Position numbers and translations under genes: made by a program. The notes below the pieces were generated by a model that saw only the letters and a list, made by a program, of their open reading frames with translations, had not been told where the DNA came from and searched no databases. This document shows positions 34,431 to 43,381 of a stretch of 64,000 bases of DNA, in pieces. Within the stretch, counting starts at the first letter, position 1; each line of letters opens with the position of its first letter. This DNA comes from Chloroflexota bacterium (GTDB taxonomy: Bacteria > Chloroflexota > UBA6077 > JACCZL01): assembly GCA_020845495.1 (NCBI GenBank), contig JADLFM010000128.1:372001-436000 (forward strand), in the 5' to 3' direction.

Positions 34431-34477
34431 TTTCCACCCTATACGTGTCTGCAACCCATACGTGCGTCAGACGGGAA

Positions 34478-35707
34478 ATGGACGGCACGAAGATGCTTGC
34501 CAGTGGTCCCCTCGATGGTATTCGCGTCATGGACTTCGGCTGGGTCGTGGCCGGGCCCCGCTGTGGGAAGACGCTCGCCGACCTCGGCGCCGAGGTCATT
34601 CGGATTGAAGGACGCGGCCGGATCGACTCATTCCGCTACGCCGGCGGCTTCGTTGACGGCAAAGAGCTGTCGCTGGGCGCCCGCTTCAAGGAGGTGAACC
34701 GCAACAAGCTCGCCATCACTCTCAACATGCGTGCCCCGAAGGGGCTCGAGGTGGCGAAGCGCTTGCTCGCGATCAGCGACGTGGTGCTCGAGAACTTCAC
34801 CTCAGGCGTCATGGAGCGTTGGGGCTTCGGCTATGACGTCATGAAGGCGATCAATCCGGGCATCGTGTACGTCAGCATGTCCGGCTACGGGCACTCCGGC
34901 CCCTACGAGCCCTACGTGAGCCACGGGCCGATCGTGCAGGCGCTCTCGGGCTACACCCACTGCACGGGCTATCCGGGTATGGCGCCGGTCGTCATGGGCG
35001 CGTACGCCGACTTCATCGGAGGAGCGTCGGCAGCATTCGCGGTCGTGGCCGCGCTCGCACATCGCGAGCAGACCGGACAGGGGCAGTACATTGACCTGGG
35101 CCAGCTTCAGGCGATCGCCGCCACGACCGGCACCGCCGTGCTGGACTACACCGTCAATGGCCGTCCCGCGCAACGCATCGGCAACGAAAATTTTCACCAG
35201 CAGGCTGCCCCGTACGGCCCGTACCGCTGCGCCGGCGACGATCGCTGGTGCGCGATCGCCGTGACAACCGAGGACGAATGGGCCGCGTTTCGCACGGCCC
35301 TCGGCTGCCCGGCGTGGACGCTGGAGCCACGCTTCGCAACGATGTCGGAGCGGGTCTGCCACCGGCGCGAGCTCGACGAACTGGTGACCGAATGGACTCG
35401 CCTCCACAGCCCCGAGGAGGTGATGTACCTGCTCCAGAAAGCCGGCTGCCCGGCTGGGGTGGTGCAGAACGCGGCGGATATGGCCAGGGATCCGCACCTT
35501 CACGCTCGCGGCTTCTGGGAGTATCAGCAGGACCCAGACCTTGGCACCCAGCGGTTCGAGGGCGTCCCGGCCAGGCTGTCCGAGACCCCCGGGCGGGTAC
35601 GCCGTCCGGCTCCACAGGTCGGGCAGCACAACGACTATGTGTATGGATCGCTCTTGGGGATGAATGAGGATCAGATTCGGCAGTACGCCGACGAGGGTGT
35701 CTTCTAA
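34478..35707 (+). CDS. CaiB/BaiF (class III) CoA-transferase
   Basis: A 409-residue family III CoA-transferase directly after its homologue at 33192. The ATG at 34478 begins about 15 residues before the conserved LDGIRVMDFGWVVAGPRCGKTLADLGAEVIRIE; another ATG lies at 34493. The catalytic Asp is present in GAYADFIGG. VVLENFTSGVMERWGFGYD and GYGHSGPYEPYVSHGPIVQALSG are typical of the family. It is followed 11 bases later by an enoyl-CoA hydratase gene. The context suggests activation of an organic acid to its CoA thioester for beta-oxidation-like breakdown. Confidence 0.9.
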   Translation: MDGTKMLASGPLDGIRVMDFGWVVAGPRCGKTLADLGAEVIRIEGRGRIDSFRYAGGFVDGKELSLGARFKEVNRNKLAITLNMRAPKGLEVAKRLLAISDVVLENFTSGVMERWGFGYDVMKAINPGIVYVSMSGYGHSGPYEPYVSHGPIVQALSGYTHCTGYPGMAPVVMGAYADFIGGASAAFAVVAALAHREQTGQGQYIDLGQLQAIAATTGTAVLDYTVNGRPAQRIGNENFHQQAAPYGPYRCAGDDRWCAIAVTTEDEWAAFRTALGCPAWTLEPRFATMSERVCHRRELDELVTEWTRLHSPEEVMYLLQKAGCPAGVVQNAADMARDPHLHARGFWEYQQDPDLGTQRFEGVPARLSETPGRVRRPAPQVGQHNDYVYGSLLGMNEDQIRQYADEGVF

Positions 35708-35718
35708 AGGAGGCGAGC

Positions 35719-36561
35719 ATGCTCGCGAAATCGCCCCCAGCCTACCAGTACGTGCTGTACGAGAAGCGCGGACGCACGGCGTTCGTCACCATCAATCGCC
35801 CCGAGGTGCTCAACGCGCTCCATTATCCGGCCCATGAGGAGCTCTACGACGTCTGGACCGATTTCATGGAGGATCCCGAGGTCTGGACAGCCGTCCTGAC
35901 CGGCGCCGGCGACCGGGCCTTCTGTGCTGGTGCCGACATCAAGTACATGGCTTCGCAGACCAACTCGGTTCCGACCTCGGTGCGTGAGGCCAGCGATTCA
36001 AAGATTCAATTCGCTGGCCTGATCCACCGCCAGATCACCAAGCCGATCATCGCCGCGGTCAAAGGCTACTGCCTGGGCGGCGGCCTGGAGACGGCGATGG
36101 CGTGCGACATCGTCATCGCCTCTGAGACCGCTCGCTTCGGCACGCCCGAGATCAAGAACACCGGCGGCTACCCTGGATCCGGCGGCATCCACCGACTTCC
36201 CCGCCACGTACCCCGCAAGATCGCCATGCAGATGCTGCTCACCGGCGACCACATCAGCGCGGACGAGGCGCTGCGGAGCGGACTGATCAACAAAGTCGTT
36301 CCGTCGGATCAGGTCATGCCCGAGGCGATTGCCCTGGCCGACCGCATCAACGAGCGGCCACCCATGACCGTGCGTGTCATCAAGGAGATGGTCGACCGCA
36401 CCCTGGACCTTCCGCTCGAGTACCCGGTCGATACCCGGCTCCGCGCCTGGGATCTGGACGATCTCGTCGGCGCGAAGCTGCGTGAGTCAGAGGACTGGAA
36501 GTCGCGCGAGGGTCCACGATCCTTCGTCGAGAAGCGCAAGCCCGTCTGGAAGGGCCGTTGA
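35719..36561 (+). CDS. Enoyl-CoA hydratase, first of a pair
   Basis: A 280-residue crotonase with AAAGGAGG before the ATG. The start of the fold is GRTAFVTINRPEVLNALHYPAHEEL. The oxyanion/CoA segments are AFCAGADIKYM and GYCLGGGLETAMACDIVIA. Both catalytic glutamates are present, in GGGLE and TPEIKNTGG. It should hydrate enoyl-CoA thioesters. It lies between the CoA-transferase pair and a second crotonase in one transcription unit. Confidence 0.92.
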   Translation: MLAKSPPAYQYVLYEKRGRTAFVTINRPEVLNALHYPAHEELYDVWTDFMEDPEVWTAVLTGAGDRAFCAGADIKYMASQTNSVPTSVREASDSKIQFAGLIHRQITKPIIAAVKGYCLGGGLETAMACDIVIASETARFGTPEIKNTGGYPGSGGIHRLPRHVPRKIAMQMLLTGDHISADEALRSGLINKVVPSDQVMPEAIALADRINERPPMTVRVIKEMVDRTLDLPLEYPVDTRLRAWDLDDLVGAKLRESEDWKSREGPRSFVEKRKPVWKGR

Positions 36562-36582
36562 CGAGGGCGGAGGGAGGCTGGC

Positions 36583-37446
36583 GTGGAACACACGACGAAC
36601 GGCAACCCCGACGGTGCTCGCCGCTTTCAGGATCTACTCTATGAGAAGCGGGACCGCATCGCCTACCTCACGATCAACCGACCGCACGTCCTGAACGCGA
36701 TCAGTCCAGTCACCCAGGACGAGCTCAACGAGGTGTTCGAGGACATCGCGGACGATCCGGACGTCTGGGTCGTGGTGCTGACCGGCGCCGGCGATCGCGC
36801 CTTTTCCGCCGGTGCGGACATCAAGTGGCGATTCGAACACCCCGAAGAAAACGAGCGTCGGGAGCACGAGCGGAAGAAGCGGCGCCGCCGGGTCTACTGG
36901 CATCTGGACGCGTCGTACGGAGGGGATCTGCCGCTCGAGGTCTGGAAGCCGATCATCGCCGCCGTCAACGGCTACGCCCTGGGCGGTGGGTTCGAGGTGG
37001 CGATGAACTGCGACATCGTCATTGCCGCCGAGACCGCCGTCTTCGGGCTGCCGGAGGTGACCCGAGGCTGGACGCCGGCGGCCGCGAACTTCCTGCTGCC
37101 GCGCCACATCCCGCGGAAGATCGCGATGGAGATGCTGCTCTTCGGCGACCGCATCTCCGCCCAGCGCGCCTACGAGGTCGGCCTGGTCAACAAACTGGTG
37201 CCGGCCGCCGAACTGCTGGATACCGCCACGGCCTACGCCCAGCGGCTTTGCCAGAACCCGCCGCTGGCCGTCCAGGCCGCGAAACAACTGTTCCTGCGTG
37301 GGCTGGACATGCCGATGAATTACGCGCCGGTGGCGTGGCATCTGATGTCGGATGCCGTCACACGCGCGGTCCAGGACTCGGAAGACATCGCCGAGGGACG
37401 GCGGGCTTTTGCCGAGAAGCGCGCCCCTCAGTTCAAGGGCCGGTAA
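36583..37446 (+). CDS. Enoyl-CoA hydratase, second of a pair
   Basis: A 287-residue crotonase, GTG start with GGAGGGAGG upstream, 21 bases after the previous gene. Both catalytic glutamates are present (GGGFE and LPEVTRGW). An unusual strongly charged insertion, HPEENERREHERKKRRRRVYW, sits between the two active-site loops, where chain-length specificity is set in the family. The two hydratases share the segment LPRHVPRK/LPRHIPRK and are probably an old duplication acting on different intermediates. Confidence 0.92.
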   Translation: MEHTTNGNPDGARRFQDLLYEKRDRIAYLTINRPHVLNAISPVTQDELNEVFEDIADDPDVWVVVLTGAGDRAFSAGADIKWRFEHPEENERREHERKKRRRRVYWHLDASYGGDLPLEVWKPIIAAVNGYALGGGFEVAMNCDIVIAAETAVFGLPEVTRGWTPAAANFLLPRHIPRKIAMEMLLFGDRISAQRAYEVGLVNKLVPAAELLDTATAYAQRLCQNPPLAVQAAKQLFLRGLDMPMNYAPVAWHLMSDAVTRAVQDSEDIAEGRRAFAEKRAPQFKGR

Positions 37447-37501
37447 GCGCCGGCTGGGCTGATGAACCAATGCTGAAGATGCCGTGCAAGAGAGGCAAAG
37501 T

Positions 37502-39208
37502 ATGGCTGAGTTGATCGAGACTGATGTGCTGGTTGTCGGCGCAGGCGGGGCCGGCATGCGGGCCGCCTGCGAGGCCAGCCTGGCCGGCGCCAAAGTGCTG
37601 GTTGCGGTGAAGGGGCGCTTCGGCGCGGTCGGCACCCGAGGAGCGGGTGGAACCGCCGCTGCCATCTCGGAGCGCGGCGGCATCCGTCCCGTCGGAATGC
37701 CGAACGTGCAGCCGGACCAGCGTCTCGAGCCGGACCAGGTCTACGAAGACGTCATCCAGTGCGGACTGGGTATGGCCGACCCGAAGCTCGTTCGGATCCT
37801 CGTCGATGACGCGGCCGAAACGATCCAACGGCTCGACGAATGGGGGTTGGTCCCGACCTTCGCCGAGGGCTACGGCGCGGGGACGCACGGCGTTCCAGTC
37901 TCGATGGCGCTCCAGCGCATGGTTCGGCACAGCGACATCGTGGTGCGGAACCGAACGGCGGTGAGCGACCTGCTGATGAAAGACGGAGCCTGCGTGGGCG
38001 CCGTGGCGGTGGACGAGACCACCGGCGAGACGCTGACGATCAAGGCCGGGTCGACGATCCTGGCGACGGGCGGCCTCGGCCGGGCGTACTGGCTCAACTT
38101 TCACCCATCGTGTGTGACCGGTGATGGCTATGCACTGGGCTTCCAGGCCGGAGCCGAGCTATTCAACCTGGAGTTCCATCAGATCTTCATCGAGACGGTC
38201 GCGCCGAGTGTCAATCTGGTGCACACCTGGCTCTGGGAGTCGTACCCCCGCCTGACCAACTCGGCCGGCGAGGAGTTCCTGGGGAACTACACGCCGCCCG
38301 GCGTGGACCCACGCGAGTGCATGGATCAGCGCCGCCTGCACAATCCCTTCAGCACGCGTGACCAATACTCCCGCTACGTCGACCTGGCGATGGTGGGCGA
38401 AGTGAAGGCTGGGCGCGGCACCCCACGGGGCGGCGTCTACGTGACGATCGAGGATCCGTCCTATCGGATCCGGCCCGACCTGTTGGACTGGTATGCCTAT
38501 CGGGGCATCGAGTGGGACCGTGGCCCTATCGAGATTGGGGTCGGCCACCATTGCTGCGATGGCGGGCTACGCATAGATGAGAACGCTCAGACGACCGTCC
38601 CTGGCCTCTACGCCGCCGGCGAGTTGGCAGCCGGGCCGCACGGTGCGGACCGGATCGGCGGACACATGCTGCTGGCGTCCCAGGTCTTCGGCGCTCGTGC
38701 GGGTCGAGCCGCGGCCGCCCACGCCCGGGCCAACGGCGTTGCGTCACTCGACATGGCGCAAGTGTCCGAGTACGAGGCGGGGCTGCGCACACCCCGCTCG
38801 GGCGACCTCCCCGTGTCGGACCTGGCGAACGCCATGGGACGGCTGTTGTGGGATGAACTTCTGGTCGGACGTACCGCGGACGGGCTGCGGCGGGCACAAG
38901 CCGAGATCGCGCGGATGCGCGCCGAGGATCTCCCGCGGCTGTCGATTCAGGAGCCGCTGGATCTGGTCCGGTCGGTCGAGATTCGCAACGGGCTGAAGGC
39001 AGCGGAGCTCGTGGCCCATGCGAGTCTGGAGCGAACGGAGAGTCGGGGCGGGCACCATCGTGCGGATTTCCCGTCTCAGAATGACGCCGAGTGGCTCGAG
39101 ACGATCGTGCTCCAGAAGCGCGATGGGGGGATCCAGACCAGCCGCCGAGCGCTCGATCCAGGGTGGAGGCCGCGGGAGGCCGACATGTTCGGCCGTCGAT
39201 GGGGATAG
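37502..39208 (+). CDS. FAD-binding dehydrogenase, fumarate reductase/succinate dehydrogenase flavoprotein type
   Basis: A 568-residue flavoprotein. GAGAGG lies seven bases before the ATG at 37502. The FAD motif VLVVGAGGAGMRAACEA is at the N-terminus, followed by GTRGAGGTAAA. The capping domain includes HTWLWESYPRLTNSAGEEFLGNY. The end of the FAD domain reads TTVPGLYAAGELAAGPHGADRIGGHMLL. The C-terminal helical domain is that of SdhA/FrdA/NadB. No iron-sulfur or membrane partner gene is adjacent, so it is probably a soluble oxidoreductase of the local CoA pathway. Confidence 0.88.
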   Translation: MAELIETDVLVVGAGGAGMRAACEASLAGAKVLVAVKGRFGAVGTRGAGGTAAAISERGGIRPVGMPNVQPDQRLEPDQVYEDVIQCGLGMADPKLVRILVDDAAETIQRLDEWGLVPTFAEGYGAGTHGVPVSMALQRMVRHSDIVVRNRTAVSDLLMKDGACVGAVAVDETTGETLTIKAGSTILATGGLGRAYWLNFHPSCVTGDGYALGFQAGAELFNLEFHQIFIETVAPSVNLVHTWLWESYPRLTNSAGEEFLGNYTPPGVDPRECMDQRRLHNPFSTRDQYSRYVDLAMVGEVKAGRGTPRGGVYVTIEDPSYRIRPDLLDWYAYRGIEWDRGPIEIGVGHHCCDGGLRIDENAQTTVPGLYAAGELAAGPHGADRIGGHMLLASQVFGARAGRAAAAHARANGVASLDMAQVSEYEAGLRTPRSGDLPVSDLANAMGRLLWDELLVGRTADGLRRAQAEIARMRAEDLPRLSIQEPLDLVRSVEIRNGLKAAELVAHASLERTESRGGHHRADFPSQNDAEWLETIVLQKRDGGIQTSRRALDPGWRPREADMFGRRWG

Positions 39209-39344
39209 AGGCTGGAGCGACCGGGGGCCGTGCATCTATCGGGCCCCCGGTACGCCTCGACTGACGCGAGCACAGTGTTGAAGCGGCCGTCGCCACATCG
39301 CTGGCGACGTGGCGACGGCGCGGCGAGACGAGGAGGAGCGAGCG

Positions 39345-40691
39345 ATGCAACGCGGCAACGGCGCCACTATCCACGAGCCGGCCCGGCAGTTGCCGGTCTA
39401 CGGCACCTGTGAAGTCCTGGTCGTGGGCGGCGGACCGGCTGGTACGGCGGCCGCGATCTCAGCGGCACGCGCCGGCGCTGAGACCGTCCTGGCCGAGCGG
39501 TACGGCTACCTCGGCGGGCTCTCGACCGGTGGACTAGTCTGCTGGATCGACCGGATGGCTGACTGGGAAGGACGACTGGTGGTCGGCGGCGTCGGCAAGG
39601 ATCTGATGGACGCCTGCGCCGCTGAGGAAGGCGGGCTCGTCGGGCCATCCCCCGACCTCTGGGGCTCGCGCGACCCGGAGGCCGTCACCTACTGGGGCCC
39701 TCGTAGCGCGTCTCGTCGGGGCGTAGTCACCTGGTCCCCGACGATCGACCCGGAGATTCTGAAGGGGGTCTCGAACGACAAAGTCCGTCAGGCTGGCGCC
39801 CAGATGCTACTCCACTGCTGGGCGGTCGGCCCGGCGATGGTCGACGGGCGAGTCGGTGGCGCGATTTTTGAGAGTAAAGAGGGGCGTTTCGCCGTTCTGG
39901 CCGACGTGACGATCGACTGCACCGGCGACGGCGACATCTTCGCCGGGGCCGGCGCCGGGTTTGAGTCCGACGTCGACGCGAGCTCGATCCACGCCCTGAT
40001 GAACACGGCCTGCCGTTACGGCAACGTCGATACTGACGCCTACTTCGCGTTCCAGATCGAGAACCCGGACGGCTTCAGCAACCTCATGCGCCGGGCAGAC
40101 GCCGCCGGTGTGGGCTTTCACTGTGGGGTGATGCCCCAGCATGGCCAGTCGCTGTGCATGCATCCGAAGATGGCCGGTTACTCGGCGATCAAGGTCGCCG
40201 ATCTGACCGAGGCCGAGCTTCGCTCGCGGGACGCTCACCGAGCGGGCCTCCAGTGGTGGCGCGAGCACATGCCCGGCTGGCAGCATGCGATTCTGGTCGA
40301 GACGGCGCCGCAAATCGGCGTACGCCATAGCCGCCGCCTGGCCGGCGTGACGACGGTTTCGATGTCCCGCTGGCGAGAGGACGGCCGTGCCGAGGACAGC
40401 ATCGGCCTCTGCCCTGGCTCGACGCCCGAGATGCCAACTCTGCAGATCCCGCTGGGGAGCTTGATTCCGCGCGACCTCGACGGGATGCTCGTCGCCGGCC
40501 GCAACCTGAGCTGCGACGCGCGGGCTCATAGTCTGTTACGCGAAATCCCAGAATGCTGGGTCATGGGCGAGGCGGCAGGCGCCGCGGCGGCGCTCGCCGT
40601 TCAGCAGCAGGCCGCCGTTCGCGAGGTCAACCTGCCCGTGCTACAGGATAGGTTGCGCGAGGCCGGGGCGGTGGTGGACCTGCCCGGCTGA
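39345..40691 (+). CDS. FAD-dependent oxidoreductase
   Basis: A 448-residue flavoprotein of the FAD_oxidored (PF12831-like) family. GAGGAG precedes the ATG at 39345. The dinucleotide motif is CEVLVVGGGPAGTAAAISAARAG, followed by YGYLGGLSTGGLV. The later motifs DVTIDCTGDGDIFAGAGA and LDGMLVAGRNLSCDARAHSLLREIPECWVMGEAAGAAAALA are diagnostic. Such proteins are linked with varied dehydrogenations. It is the last forward gene of the block, and the regulator gene converges on it. Confidence 0.88.
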   Translation: MQRGNGATIHEPARQLPVYGTCEVLVVGGGPAGTAAAISAARAGAETVLAERYGYLGGLSTGGLVCWIDRMADWEGRLVVGGVGKDLMDACAAEEGGLVGPSPDLWGSRDPEAVTYWGPRSASRRGVVTWSPTIDPEILKGVSNDKVRQAGAQMLLHCWAVGPAMVDGRVGGAIFESKEGRFAVLADVTIDCTGDGDIFAGAGAGFESDVDASSIHALMNTACRYGNVDTDAYFAFQIENPDGFSNLMRRADAAGVGFHCGVMPQHGQSLCMHPKMAGYSAIKVADLTEAELRSRDAHRAGLQWWREHMPGWQHAILVETAPQIGVRHSRRLAGVTTVSMSRWREDGRAEDSIGLCPGSTPEMPTLQIPLGSLIPRDLDGMLVAGRNLSCDARAHSLLREIPECWVMGEAAGAAAALAVQQQAAVREVNLPVLQDRLREAGAVVDLPG

Positions 40692-40760
40692 GCGACAGGT
40701 TGCTGACCGAGCCGTGCGGACTCAGCGATACGCCCGTTCCAGGCTGACTGGGACGGCGCG

Positions 40761-42524
40761 TTAGGCGTACGAGCGAGTCGGTCGTGCGGGCGCCAGGTCG
40801 GGCGCCAGGCAGGGCGCTGTGGATGCCCGCACGATCAACTCGCTCGCCAGCATCTCACGAACCGGTGGCGCGGACGTCGGCATACCGATCGTGGCCAGCA
40901 TCACCTCGGCGGCGCGTCGGCCGGCTGCCACGACCGGTGGCCGGACGGTGGTCAGGGGCGGCTCGACGTGGACGGCGTACTCGTCGTCGTTCGCGCCGAC
41001 GACGCTCACGTCTTCAGGCACCCGTAGGTGGCGCCGATGCAGCGCGTTGACGATCGCGGCTGCCATATCGTCGCTCGCTGCGAAGACGGCCGTCGGCGGA
41101 TCATCCCGGTCGAACAGGCGCGCGCAGGCAGCGAACGCGGTCTGATACTCGTAACTACCCTCAACCATCAGGGTCTCGTCGAGCGGCAGGCCGGCTGCCT
41201 CGAGCGCCGCGGTGAAGCCGCTCACCCGGTCCATCGCCGAGCGGCGGCCGGGCGGGTGGAGAGGGCCGCTCATGTGCGCGATCCGCCGATGCCCGAGACC
41301 GATCAGGTGCTCGGTCGCACGTCGGCCGATCTCGACGTCGTCCCAGGCGATCTGATGAAGCTCCGTCGTGTGGAGCGGGCGGTTGATCGTGACCACCGGG
41401 ATCCCCAGGTGAGCCACGGCGAGAATGTGATCGGCGCTCGTCTCGACGGTCCTGGACATACAGATGATGCCGTCGACGCGCTTGTCCACGAACGTTTCGA
41501 GGGCCTGTTGCTCGGGCTGGACGCCGTCGGCACAGGCGAGCAGCAGCGAATACCCCTGGGCGCTGACGACTTGCTCGATGCTGCCGACGACCTGAGTGAA
41601 ATAGCCTCGTGTAATGTCGGTGATCACCACTCCCAGCGTGCCGGTCCTCGACGTAATGAGTCCACGCGCGAGCGCATTCGGCCGGTACCCAAGCTCGTGG
41701 GCAACGGCGAGTACCCGATCGCGCGTCTCGTTGCTGGCGTAGCCGGAGCGGCCGTTCACGACCTGAGACACTGTGCTCAGGGATACGCCAGCCCGGCGGG
41801 CGACGTCGCGGATAGTCACGGTTCGGACGACGCCCTTCGCGTTCCGCCGGGAGCGGCTCGCCGGCACCAGCGGGGGCATCGGCCTGCTTGCGAGCGACCG
41901 CTCGATGCCGGCGACGATCAGGCGTACCCCGTGCTCGAAACGGCCATCGGCAGCGCGCGTCCAGCCGTCTGCCAGATCCAGGGACGTCGTTGCGGCGTCA
42001 ATCCGAGGCGCCTGCACGGCAACCTCGAGGCGCCCATCCTGCTCATCCGGCCGCGGTCGGTTCGCCGGTTCGTCGAGGGTGTACCCGATCGCGTAGCTCG
42101 AGAGTGTCGCCCATCCTCGGGCCGCATCGTCGGGCGACGCTCCGGCGTCGGCGAGCTTCCGCATCGGAGCTTCGAACGACGGGAGCAACGCAGTGTCGGT
42201 CTGCCGCGCACTGCTAAAGAGTTTTGCACCGTCGCGGTAGCCAAGCAGCAGCCGTCGCAGCGCGAGGCAAACTTTGACGAGCCAGTCTTGCCAGGGCGTG
42301 TCGGGCGGCAGCCGGCCGGCCGCCGACAGATCTGTCAGGAGGTCCGCCAGCATCATGGCAGCCATCTCGTCGAGGAGATCCTGCTTGTTCTTGACGTGCC
42401 AGTACAGCGTCGGCGCCCGCACATCCAGCCGAGCGGCCAGGAGCCGCAGCGTGAGGCGCTCGAGCCCGACGTCGTTCAGTAGCTGGAGCGCCGTCCTCAC
42501 GACGCGCTCACGGTCCAGTGGCAT
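40761..42524 (-). CDS. TetR-LacI fusion transcriptional regulator
   Basis: A single open frame of 587 codons joins two complete repressors. Residues 1-212 are TetR-like: DNA-binding domain with LAARLDVRAPTLYWHVKNKQ, then a tetracycline-repressor-type ligand domain ending in FEHGVRLIVAGIERSL. A linker of about 25 residues follows. Residues 237-285 are a LacI helix-turn-helix (TIRDVARRAGVSLSTVSQVVNG), and 296-565 are the periplasmic-binding-protein-like ligand domain (GTLGVVITDITRGYF ... LTTVRPPVVAAGRRAAEVML). GGAGGAG precedes the ATG. Met216, just before the LacI part, could allow a second, LacI-only product. Two TetR-type operators lie upstream. Likely target: itself and perhaps the catabolic operon at 33192-40691. 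Confidence 0.92.
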   Translation of the reverse strand: MPLDRERVVRTALQLLNDVGLERLTLRLLAARLDVRAPTLYWHVKNKQDLLDEMAAMMLADLLTDLSAAGRLPPDTPWQDWLVKVCLALRRLLLGYRDGAKLFSSARQTDTALLPSFEAPMRKLADAGASPDDAARGWATLSSYAIGYTLDEPANRPRPDEQDGRLEVAVQAPRIDAATTSLDLADGWTRAADGRFEHGVRLIVAGIERSLASRPMPPLVPASRSRRNAKGVVRTVTIRDVARRAGVSLSTVSQVVNGRSGYASNETRDRVLAVAHELGYRPNALARGLITSRTGTLGVVITDITRGYFTQVVGSIEQVVSAQGYSLLLACADGVQPEQQALETFVDKRVDGIICMSRTVETSADHILAVAHLGIPVVTINRPLHTTELHQIAWDDVEIGRRATEHLIGLGHRRIAHMSGPLHPPGRRSAMDRVSGFTAALEAAGLPLDETLMVEGSYEYQTAFAACARLFDRDDPPTAVFAASDDMAAAIVNALHRRHLRVPEDVSVVGANDDEYAVHVEPPLTTVRPPVVAAGRRAAEVMLATIGMPTSAPPVREMLASELIVRASTAPCLAPDLAPARPTRSYA

Positions 42525-42556
42525 GGCTCCTCCGATCCTGCGGCATCACCCTGGAG

Positions 42557-42571
42557 TCTAACACCGTTAGA
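42557..42571. promoter_or_regulatory. TetR-type operator, site 1
   Basis: TCTAACACCGTTAGA: perfect 6-bp inverted repeats around a 3-base centre, 33 bases before the regulator start codon. It is the exact reverse complement of site 2. Confidence 0.8.
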
Positions 42572-42592
42572 GACCCGCGCGCTCACTCGAGC

Positions 42593-42607
42593 TCTAACGG
42601 TGTTAGA
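42593..42607. promoter_or_regulatory. TetR-type operator, site 2
   Basis: TCTAACGGTGTTAGA, extending by one matched base on each side. Its centre is 36 bases from that of site 1. Two copies so close to the regulator gene imply autoregulation by its TetR half. Confidence 0.8.
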
Positions 42608-42838
42608 GGATGCCGCACGTGTCAGCCGCAACGGTGCCCGAGAACGAGGCCGTCGAAGGAACCAGACCGGCTTGTGACGACCAGCGGGCGGTGCCTGGAT
42701 ACGCCTTGATGGCGCGGGGGGGTGAGGCAAGGACAACCGCATCCGGTGGCGCAAGGGCGCGAGGCAGGCTCGAACGTTGGTTGCTTCTGTGCCCGTGGTG
42801 TGGGCGTCAGTCTGCCGTCGGCCGCTCCGCTCGTGCCG

Positions 42839-43381
42839 TCATGCGGATAGCGGGCGGACGTAGGCGTCGAGGAGACGGCCGAGCTCGGCGCTCAAGTCGG
42901 TCGCGCGGCCGACGTGGGTCGGCGAGGTCTGGATGATCGTGCTACGAGGTGCGGTCAGCCAGTGGAACCGTTCGGGGGCCGGTAGGTCCGCCAGCGGGCC
43001 ACCGGCCGCGTCGCCGCCGCAGATCGCGAGGAACGTGCTGAGGTGCCGCTCGACGAGGCCAAGGTCGAGGCGCGGGTCCAGCGCGAGCAGTTTGGTGCGC
43101 GCGCTGGCCAGGTCGATACGGGCGGCAAGGTGGCGGCGAGCGCGTGCGAACAGCACCACGCCCACGTTGACGCACTCGCCCCGGTCGACGCGTGGCACCA
43201 CCCGGATAATGGCGTAGCTGTACCAGGCATAGGCCGGCGGCGCCTGGACGCTGCCCTGACCTTCCTCACCTTCCAGCGTCGGGACAGGCTCGCCCAGCGG
43301 GTCGTCTCCTGGCGGCGGGTCACTCGCCGACACGGTGGGTCTGACGGATGCTGAGGCGTTCGGGGCCGCGTCGTCGGGCAT
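42839..43381 (-). CDS. DUF3037-family protein
   Basis: A 180-residue protein. After a disordered Pro/Ser/Glu-rich N-terminus of about 45 residues, the segment YSYAIIRVVPRVDRGECVNVGVVLFARARRHLAARI and the later RFHWLTAPRSTIIQTSPTHVG match the DUF3037 family. AGGAAG lies six bases before the ATG. Its start overlaps the end of the HipA-like kinase gene by 62 bases, so the two are translationally linked. In other genomes DUF3037 genes are often next to HipA-like genes, as I recall it. The molecular role is unknown. Confidence 0.87.
   Translation of the reverse strand: MPDDAAPNASASVRPTVSASDPPPGDDPLGEPVPTLEGEEGQGSVQAPPAYAWYSYAIIRVVPRVDRGECVNVGVVLFARARRHLAARIDLASARTKLLALDPRLDLGLVERHLSTFLAICGGDAAGGPLADLPAPERFHWLTAPRSTIIQTSPTHVGRATDLSAELGRLLDAYVRPLSA

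Larger units (their letters stand above)
42525..42838. other. Region upstream of the fusion regulator
   Basis: About 310 bases. The part next to the regulator holds the two operators and a ribosome binding site. The remainder has a forward frame (42610-42936) without recognisable sequence, which I do not call. No LacI-type operator with a central CG was evident. Confidence 0.4.

Noticed and set aside
41028..42482. A forward open frame of 484 codons opposite the TetR-LacI gene
   Set aside because: The reverse frame has two full recognisable repressors; the forward one has no motif.
42610..42936. Forward frame starting next to the TetR operators
   Set aside because: No ribosome binding site, Arg/Gly-rich composition and overlap with the DUF3037 gene. 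A divergent target gene would have been attractive but is not supported.
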